A DNA stretch of 11,185 nt from contig SYCH01000130.1 of NCBI GenBank assembly GCA_005787025.1, forward strand, positions 1 through 11,185, in the 5' to 3' direction. The DNA comes from Actinomycetota bacterium (GTDB lineage: Bacteria > Actinomycetota > Acidimicrobiia > Acidimicrobiales > Ilumatobacteraceae). A program made the translations under genes and the position numbers. This document shows positions 6,169-11,185 of this stretch, piece by piece (the first letter of the stretch is position 1; each line of letters begins with the position of its first letter). Under the pieces are notes generated by a model. The model was not told the DNA's origin and did no database searches. It worked only from the letters and a program-made list of their open reading frames with translations.

Positions 6169-6570
6169 TCAGGCGCGAGCCGCGGCCACGCGACGCACGG
6201 CGTCGACCACCTGATCAGCTGGCGCGCCCGGTCCCAACACGGCCGCGATACCAGCCGCGGTGAGTTCCACGACGTCTTGGTTGGGGACGATTCCCCCCAA
6301 CACCACGGGGATGTCCGATCCGCGATCCCGAATGGCCTTCACGACGAGAGGAGCCAATGTCATGTGGGCTCCCGACAACATCGACAAACCGACGACATCG
6401 ACGTCTTCGTCGACCGCTGCGGCGGCAACGGTCTCGGGGGTCTGGAACAAACCGGTGTAGATCACTTCGATACCGGCGTCGCGCAACAGACGGGCGACCA
6501 CCTTCACGCCACGATCATGGCCATCGAGGCCGACCTTGGCCACCAACACGCGCAACGAATCCTGTGACAT
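6169..6570 (-). CDS. Cobalamin-binding subunit of acyl-CoA mutase
   Basis: A 133-residue B12-binding domain protein with the flavodoxin-like fold of methylmalonyl-CoA mutase C-termini. The DxHxxG motif is D16-G-H18-D-R-G21, where H18 is the lower axial cobalt ligand; SxL (S63-M-L65) and GG (92-93) line the nucleotide-tail pocket. It works with the catalytic subunit encoded just upstream to form adenosylcobalamin-dependent mutase. The frame opens at GTG 6588, but ATG 6570 is chosen because AAGGA lies six bases before it and the B12 fold begins at once. Separate small subunits of this size are known from isobutyryl-CoA mutase and archaeal methylmalonyl-CoA mutase, whereas most actinobacterial methylmalonyl-CoA mutases carry the domain fused. 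Confidence 0.93.
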   Translation of the reverse strand: MSQDSLRVLVAKVGLDGHDRGVKVVARLLRDAGIEVIYTGLFQTPETVAAAAVDEDVDVVGLSMLSGAHMTLAPLVVKAIRDRGSDIPVVLGGIVPNQDVVELTAAGIAAVLGPGAPADQVVDAVRRVAAARA

Positions 6571-6576
6571 GGGTGT

Positions 6577-6581
6577 TCCTT
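6577..6581 (-). promoter_or_regulatory. Ribosome binding site of the B12-binding subunit
   Basis: AAGGA on the minus strand, six bases before ATG 6570. It lies inside the 20-base gap after the mutase stop (6591) and favours ATG 6570 over the in-frame GTG 6588, which has no such sequence. Confidence 0.7.
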
Positions 6582-6590
6582 GGCTCACTC

Positions 6591-8225
6591 TCAGATCGTC
6601 GGCACTTCGACGTGACGCCCGAAGACCCCGGCCATCGTGTTCATCATCTCGCCCACCGTCACGTACGCCATCGACGCGTCGACCAACGCGGGCATCAGGT
6701 TCACCTCGGAGTCCACGGCGTCCTTGGCCAGTCGATCGAGGGCGTCGCGAACGGCGGCATCGTTGCGGTCCGCGCGAACCTTGGACAATCGCTGCTTCTG
6801 CTTGGTTTCGTCCTCGTTGGTGATCTTCAAGATGGCGAGATCGTCATCATCGTTGCCTTCGAGGAAACGGTTCACTCCGACCACGATGCGCTCTCCACGG
6901 TTGAAGTTGCGCTCCAACTCGTAGGCGCTGTCGGCGATTCGACCCTGGAACCAGTTCTCCTCGATGCCGGTGATGCACCCTTCGAGGATGGAACCCCGAC
7001 CCATCTCGTCGATCTTGGCGAAGATCTCCTCGGCGCGACGCTCCATCTCGTCGGTGAGGGACTCGACGAAATGCGATCCTCCCAGTGGGTCGGCCACGTG
7101 GGCCACGTTCGTCTCGTACGCGATCACCTGCTGGGTACGCAACGCGATGCGCGCGGCCTTCTCGGTGGGCAACGCGAGCGCTTCGTCCATCGAGTTGGTG
7201 TGCAACGACTGGGTGCCACCCAACACTCCGGCCAAGGCTTCGATCGCGGTGCGAACGATGTTCACCTCGGGCTGCTGCGCGGTGAGCGACACGCCGGCGG
7301 TTTGGGTGTGGAATCGCAATTGCATCGAGCGCTCGCTGGTGGCTCCGTAGCGCTCCTTCAACCAACGGGCCCAGATGCGCCGCGCGGCGCGATACTTCGC
7401 GATCTCCTCGAAGAAGTCGATGTGAGCGTTGAAGAAGAACGACAACCGCGGCGCGAAGGAGTCCACCGGCAGACCCGCCTGTCGGGCCAGTTCCACGTAG
7501 GCGAAACCGTTCGCCAGGGTGAACGCCAATTCCTCGGCGGCGGTGGAGCCGGCCTCACGGATGTGGTACCCGGAGATGGAGATGGAATGCCAACGGGGCA
7601 TCTCGGCGGCGGTGAAGGCCACGGTGTCGCGAACGAGTCGCATCGACTGACGGGGCGGAAAGACGAACTCCTTCTGCGCCTGATACTCCTTCAAGATGTC
7701 GTTCTGGAGCGTTCCGCCCAACTTGGCCCGGGGAACGCCGGCGGTCTCGGCCTGAGCCACGAACATGGCCAACATCACCGCGGCCGGCGAGTTGATCGTC
7801 ATGGACGTCGTGATTTCGCCGAGATCGATGTCGGCGAACAGGTCGCGCATGTCGGCCAGGGTGTCGATGGCCACGCCACAGCGACCGACCTCGCCCAGCG
7901 CCATGGGATCGTCGGAGTCGAGGCCCAAGAGGGTGGGCATGTCGAACGCGGTCGACAAACCGTCACCGCCGGCTTTGATGATCTCCTTGAAGCGCTGGTT
8001 GGTGTCGATGGCCGTTCCGAAGCCCGCGAACATCCGCATCGTCCAGAGCTTGCTGCGGTACATCGACGCGTACGGTCCGCGCGCGTACGGGTACTGCCCG
8101 GGGAACTCACCGTCGTCGGGGCCGTACACGGGTTCCAGCGGAATCCCCGACATCGTCTGGAAGGGTCCTTCACGCAGTCGGGACTCGTCGAACGCCTGCT
8201 GCCACTGTTGTCGGGGAAAGCTCAC
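6591..8225 (-). CDS. Methylmalonyl-CoA mutase family catalytic subunit
   Basis: A 544-residue TIM-barrel catalytic subunit of an adenosylcobalamin-dependent acyl-CoA mutase. Family segments are clear: TMSGIPLEPVY (24-34), RGPYASMYRSKLWTMRMFAGF (49-69), AFDMPTLLGLDSDDP (93-107), GTLQNDILKEY (171-181), SISISGYHIREAG (214-226) and LHTNSMDEAL (341-350). Y52 and R196 (PPRQSMR) match Tyr89 and Arg207 of Propionibacterium methylmalonyl-CoA mutase, which bind the substrate carboxylate. Isobutyryl- and 2-hydroxyisobutyryl-CoA mutases replace them, so a carboxylated substrate, methylmalonyl- or ethylmalonyl-CoA, is more likely. The protein ends without a B12 domain, which is supplied by the next gene. 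GTG 8225 is the start: no ATG is suitably placed and homology begins within about 20 residues. The gene follows the DCC-family gene by 20 bp. No MeaB-type G-protein chaperone is visible here. Confidence 0.93.
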   Translation of the reverse strand: MSFPRQQWQQAFDESRLREGPFQTMSGIPLEPVYGPDDGEFPGQYPYARGPYASMYRSKLWTMRMFAGFGTAIDTNQRFKEIIKAGGDGLSTAFDMPTLLGLDSDDPMALGEVGRCGVAIDTLADMRDLFADIDLGEITTSMTINSPAAVMLAMFVAQAETAGVPRAKLGGTLQNDILKEYQAQKEFVFPPRQSMRLVRDTVAFTAAEMPRWHSISISGYHIREAGSTAAEELAFTLANGFAYVELARQAGLPVDSFAPRLSFFFNAHIDFFEEIAKYRAARRIWARWLKERYGATSERSMQLRFHTQTAGVSLTAQQPEVNIVRTAIEALAGVLGGTQSLHTNSMDEALALPTEKAARIALRTQQVIAYETNVAHVADPLGGSHFVESLTDEMERRAEEIFAKIDEMGRGSILEGCITGIEENWFQGRIADSAYELERNFNRGERIVVGVNRFLEGNDDDDLAILKITNEDETKQKQRLSKVRADRNDAAVRDALDRLAKDAVDSEVNLMPALVDASMAYVTVGEMMNTMAGVFGRHVEVPTI

Positions 8226-8245
8226 ACCCCCATTGTGGCGGGGAA

Positions 8246-8695
8246 TCAGGCCGATGCTCCACCCGAGCCGTCGACGCGCCCCGTCTCGGTGGTTCGTTCC
8301 GCTTGGGGCAGGACGCATTCGGCCGTTCCCCCGGGCATCCGATGTCGGTTGTTGGCCACCCAGCGATACACCACGGCCGAGATCCGGCCGACCCCGGGCA
8401 TGACGATGAACCGACCGAACACCTTCCAAAGTCCCCCGCCGTGGATCAGGGTACGCGCGACGGCATGATGACCCGAGGCCACCGACCCATCGCTGTCGAC
8501 CCACTGCACCGCCGTCTCGCACATCTCGGCGGTGAGTCCCAGCGATCCGAGATCGGTGTGCTGCCAGGCCACGACACGTGGGTGTCGCGCGATGCGCCGC
8601 TCGATGAAACGCACCGAGCGGGCACAGAACGCACAATCGCCGTCGTAGACCAACACGGGCCTCGTTTCCGCGACGGTCGGCGTGTTCACCGACAC
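8246..8695 (-). CDS. DCC family (DUF393) thiol-disulfide oxidoreductase-like protein
   Basis: A 149-residue protein of the DUF393 family, whose hallmark is an N-terminal YDGDCxFC motif: here YDGDC21-A-F-C24 (residues 17-24) followed by RSVRFIERR. The CxxC resembles that of thioredoxin-fold proteins, hence the family label, but activity has rarely been shown. The central part (WVDSDGSVASGHHAVARTL) and the C-terminal helical part (GLWKVFGRFIVMPGVGRISAVVYRWVANNR) are typical. There is no signal peptide. The GTG at 8695 is used, with GGAAAGA about ten bases upstream; GTG 8689 is an alternative. It sits 40 bp after the mannosidase-like gene and 20 bp before the mutase on the same strand, so co-transcription is possible. 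Nothing specific links it to the mutase reaction. Confidence 0.85.
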   Translation of the reverse strand: MSVNTPTVAETRPVLVYDGDCAFCARSVRFIERRIARHPRVVAWQHTDLGSLGLTAEMCETAVQWVDSDGSVASGHHAVARTLIHGGGLWKVFGRFIVMPGVGRISAVVYRWVANNRHRMPGGTAECVLPQAERTTETGRVDGSGGASA

Positions 8696-8735
8696 AGTGT
8701 GCCATTCTTTCCGCTGTCGCGCACCCCGGGCACGG

Positions 8736-11185
8736 TCATCGAACAGCGCGCAAGGTTCGGATCTCGAAAGCTCCGATGGTCAGATCGACCGTCTTGCCCG
8801 CCACCTCGACGGAAGAGCCCGGGATCGGCTCCTCGAGGGCGTTGCATTCCACCACCGACGTGACCGGCCGATCGAACGACAAGCGGCCGGTCGATCGTCC
8901 ACCGCGCGATTCCCACAAGCGCACGATGAGGTCGCCCGAGCCGTCGTCGGCCAGCTTCACCGCACTGATCAACGCCCCATCGGATTCCAGCCGAACGCCC
9001 ACCGACACGACATCCGTGGCACCATGCACCACCCGCATCGGATGAGACACCAACGCCGCCTCGCGTTCCAGCAGACCGCTGGCGACCGGATCATGGTCGG
9101 CCACGAAGTAGGACCATTCGATGCGTTGACCACCTCGGTCCGCCGCGGGGTCGGGGAACAACGGCGCTCGGAGCAAGGTGAGCCGCAGAGCGTCTCCGCG
9201 ATTGTCGTAACCCCGTGGACCGTCCGCGACGATCGCCATGCTGGCTCCGGGTTCGCCGACGACGACGTAACGATGCGCACAGGTCTCGAATCGCGCCACG
9301 TCCCATGAGGTGTTGCCGTGACGAGCGCGCCGTACGTGTCCGAACTGAGTACCACACACCGCTTCCCGGGCCATCACGTCGATCGGCGCGATCACCTGAA
9401 CGCGCTTCTCGACCTCGTGCCAGTCGGCGTCCATCGCCACGTCGACTCGGGCCGAATCCGCGACCACCGACCAACGCATCCGAAAACGCGAGGATCCGTG
9501 CGCGAACTCAGCGACCACGACCACTCGTCGCTCATCGACCGACTCGACACGTGGGGGACCTTGTGAGCCGATCGAGGTGGCGGGCGCATCGGCGTCGGCC
9601 ATGTCGATGTCCCATGCGTCGTATTCGGCCGGGGTATCGCGTCGGATCGTCAGGCCGATACTGGATCCGGGGCGCACGAATTCTCGACCACTGCCCACGT
9701 GGACCAGCGAGACGATTCCGCCGTCGTCGGTCCACGTCACGCGGACCAGGCCGTTCTCGACCACCAGAGAAGTTCCGTCGACACCGACCCCACATCGCAC
9801 CGGATTCGCCGGCAAGCAGCGAGCCCGGCCGAGTTCGACGATGCTCAAGGCCGGAACCTTCACGCGCTCGGGCACCCCGTCGACGTCGACGACACCGTCC
9901 AGATCGACCGGTGCCGGATTCGCCAACCAGACCGAGTCGTCGAAACGGGGCGACAACACCTCGTCGATCGCTTCCTCGATCCGACGCGCGACCTCGGCGT
10001 GCTCGGCCTCGGCGTCGCGATGGACCCAGGCGATGGACGAGCCGGGAATGATGTCGTGGAACTGCTGCGTCAGAATGCGTCGCCACCACCCCTCGAGACC
10101 GTCGACGTTGCTCGCGGTCGCCGCCGACCACAGTTCGATCTCGTGCAGCAGTCGCTCACTGTTGCGATTGCCCTGCTTCGTGCCGATCTGGGAGCTGTAC
10201 GTTCCGCGATGCTTCTCGAAGTACATCTCTCCCACCCACACGGGTGCACGCGCGCCATATTCCTCGATGGCATCATCGAAGAAGCCCGCCACGGTTCCGA
10301 AAGTGACCGAGGGAACCGAATCCATGCGACCAGCGATGCGCCCACGATCGATCATCTGTTGCGTCGGACCCCCACCACCATCGCCGTGACCGAACAAGGC
10401 CAACGACATGGTCGCGCCGACATGGTCGGCGAAGTTCTTCTCGGCGAAACGCAACTGCGACGGCATGAGGATGGCGTTGTAGGTGTCCACCGGGCTGAAA
10501 TGAGCGAACAACCTCGAGCCATCGATTCCCTCCCACCAGAAACTGTGATGAGGCATGCGGTTCGTTTCGTTCCAACTCAACTTCTGCGTGAAGAACCAAC
10601 GACCGCCACCGTGTCGAACGATCTGGGGCAGAGAACCGGGATAGCCGAAGTCGTCGGGCAGGAACGCGCCGTCACATCGACGACCGAACCAGGACTGGAA
10701 GGCCCGTTGACCATGGATCATCTGCCGCAGCAGGCTCTCCCCCGAGGGCAAATTGAGATCGGTCTCCACCCACATCCCGCCGACCGGTTCCCAGCGGCCC
10801 TCGGCGACCAAGCGGCGCACCTCGTCGAACAGTTGCGGCGCGTCCTCGCGCACCCATTCGTAGTGCTGGGCCTGACTGTGAGTGAACACCACGTCGGGAT
10901 TGAGTCGCAACAAATGCACCGCGTTCGCGAAGGTGCGCACCGCCTTGCGACGCGTCTCGCGGATCGGCCACAACCACGCCGTGTCGAGGTGGGCATGACC
11001 GCTCGCCACGACGCGATGGCGGGGTCGTGGCCCGGTTCCGTCGAACACGGATGACAGCGCGTCGATGGCCGCGGGGGCCGTGCCCGACACGTCGTTCACG
11101 TCGATGGCGTTTCCGGCTCGTTCGAGGGCGTCGAACAAACGCGCTCGACCGGCCTCACTGTCCGACGAATCGAGTGTCAGATCGA
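8736..11185 (-). CDS. GH38 alpha-mannosidase-like glycoside hydrolase, partial (N-terminus off the right edge)
   Basis: The C-terminal 815 residues of a glycoside hydrolase family 38 enzyme; the frame is open to the window edge, so the true start lies outside. The catalytic (GH38N) domain begins within the first 60 visible residues at GHAHLDTAWLWP (about 10965-11000). Its HxD supplies Zn ligands. The nucleophile Asp is the first D of LPDDFGYPG (about 10655), and GHGDGGGGPT (about 10380) supplies the later Zn-binding His. WVETDLNLPSGESLLRQ is also typical. The mid-helical domain (RNSERLLHEIELWSA and FHDIIPGSSI) and the beta-rich C-terminal GH38C domain follow, ending at 8736. Bacterial members usually exceed 1000 residues, so roughly 200 are probably missing. 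The family removes terminal alpha-mannose from glycans or mannosylated solutes. No signal peptide can be judged. The DCC gene follows after 40 bp. Confidence 0.93.
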   Translation of the reverse strand, partial: DLTLDSSDSEAGRARLFDALERAGNAIDVNDVSGTAPAAIDALSSVFDGTGPRPRHRVVASGHAHLDTAWLWPIRETRRKAVRTFANAVHLLRLNPDVVFTHSQAQHYEWVREDAPQLFDEVRRLVAEGRWEPVGGMWVETDLNLPSGESLLRQMIHGQRAFQSWFGRRCDGAFLPDDFGYPGSLPQIVRHGGGRWFFTQKLSWNETNRMPHHSFWWEGIDGSRLFAHFSPVDTYNAILMPSQLRFAEKNFADHVGATMSLALFGHGDGGGGPTQQMIDRGRIAGRMDSVPSVTFGTVAGFFDDAIEEYGARAPVWVGEMYFEKHRGTYSSQIGTKQGNRNSERLLHEIELWSAATASNVDGLEGWWRRILTQQFHDIIPGSSIAWVHRDAEAEHAEVARRIEEAIDEVLSPRFDDSVWLANPAPVDLDGVVDVDGVPERVKVPALSIVELGRARCLPANPVRCGVGVDGTSLVVENGLVRVTWTDDGGIVSLVHVGSGREFVRPGSSIGLTIRRDTPAEYDAWDIDMADADAPATSIGSQGPPRVESVDERRVVVVAEFAHGSSRFRMRWSVVADSARVDVAMDADWHEVEKRVQVIAPIDVMAREAVCGTQFGHVRRARHGNTSWDVARFETCAHRYVVVGEPGASMAIVADGPRGYDNRGDALRLTLLRAPLFPDPAADRGGQRIEWSYFVADHDPVASGLLEREAALVSHPMRVVHGATDVVSVGVRLESDGALISAVKLADDGSGDLIVRLWESRGGRSTGRLSFDRPVTSVVECNALEEPIPGSSVEVAGKTVDLTIGAFEIRTLRAVR

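Noticed and set aside
6163..6171. Overlapping bidirectional terminator at the SDR/B12-subunit convergence
   Set aside because: Only 3 bp separate the stops, and no hairpin with T-run is visible on either side. The same holds at 2946/2947.
6357..8468. 703-codon open frame on the + strand opposite the mutase gene
   Set aside because: It is an antisense shadow produced by high-GC codon bias. The opposite strand encodes an unmistakable acyl-CoA mutase, and the + frame shows no recognisable domain.
8716..8735. GC-rich dyad around CCCGGG between the GH38 and DCC genes as a terminator
   Set aside because: The arms are short and imperfect and no T-run follows; it looks like ordinary GC-rich spacer.
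9699..11054. 451-codon + strand open frame opposite the GH38 gene
   Set aside because: Antisense shadow. The minus strand carries all GH38 motifs and the + translation looks like low-complexity charged sequence.

Overview
The window is an 11.2 kb stretch of gene-dense, high-GC (estimated mid-60s %) bacterial chromosome. The gene content points to an actinobacterium: an F420-type luciferase-like oxidoreductase, a thioredoxin-fold lipoprotein resembling mycobacterial MPT53/DsbE/DsbF, a two-subunit cobalamin-dependent acyl-CoA mutase, GTG starts and few promoters with clear consensus. An Acidimicrobiia/Ilumatobacter-like source is my guess, not something shown. No tRNA, rRNA, CRISPR, insertion sequence or phage gene is visible, and no stretch over 300 bases lacks a gene.

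Layout. 1-557 (-): N-terminal part of a secreted protein with two LysM repeats, running off the left edge. 673-1854 (-): Rieske non-haem iron oxygenase. 1912-2946 (+): luciferase-like F420-dependent oxidoreductase, divergent from the oxygenase across 57 bp. 2947-3480 (-): thioredoxin-fold lipoprotein read through an in-frame TGA. 3480-4388 (-): EamA/DMT transporter, whose stop overlaps the lipoprotein start. 4440-5402 (+) and 5416-6165 (+): PfkB sugar kinase and a short-chain dehydrogenase with altered active site, probably one transcript. 6169-8695 (-): B12-binding subunit, mutase catalytic subunit and a DCC-family (DUF393) protein. 8736-11185 (-): GH38 alpha-mannosidase-like enzyme, cut by the right edge.

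The most interesting item is the gene at 2947-3480. Simple ORF calling breaks it into two fragments. Read as one frame, its only internal stop is a TGA exactly where the first cysteine of the thioredoxin CxxC motif should be (WAPG-TGA-TQC). A hairpin with a GGUC loop follows, its loop starting 27 nt after the TGA, inside the distance expected of a bacterial SECIS element. The simplest reading is an unannotated selenoprotein: an exported, membrane-anchored UxxC thiol oxidoreductase, translationally coupled to an EamA permease. TGA also terminates nearly every other gene here, so general stop reassignment is not the explanation.

Other modules are conventional. The mutase pair probably acts on a carboxylated acyl-CoA such as methylmalonyl-CoA. 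The divergent Rieske/LLM pair looks like a small catabolic oxidoreductase unit with a shared control region. The kinase and SDR may act on a shared or related sugar or polyol, but their substrates cannot be read from sequence.
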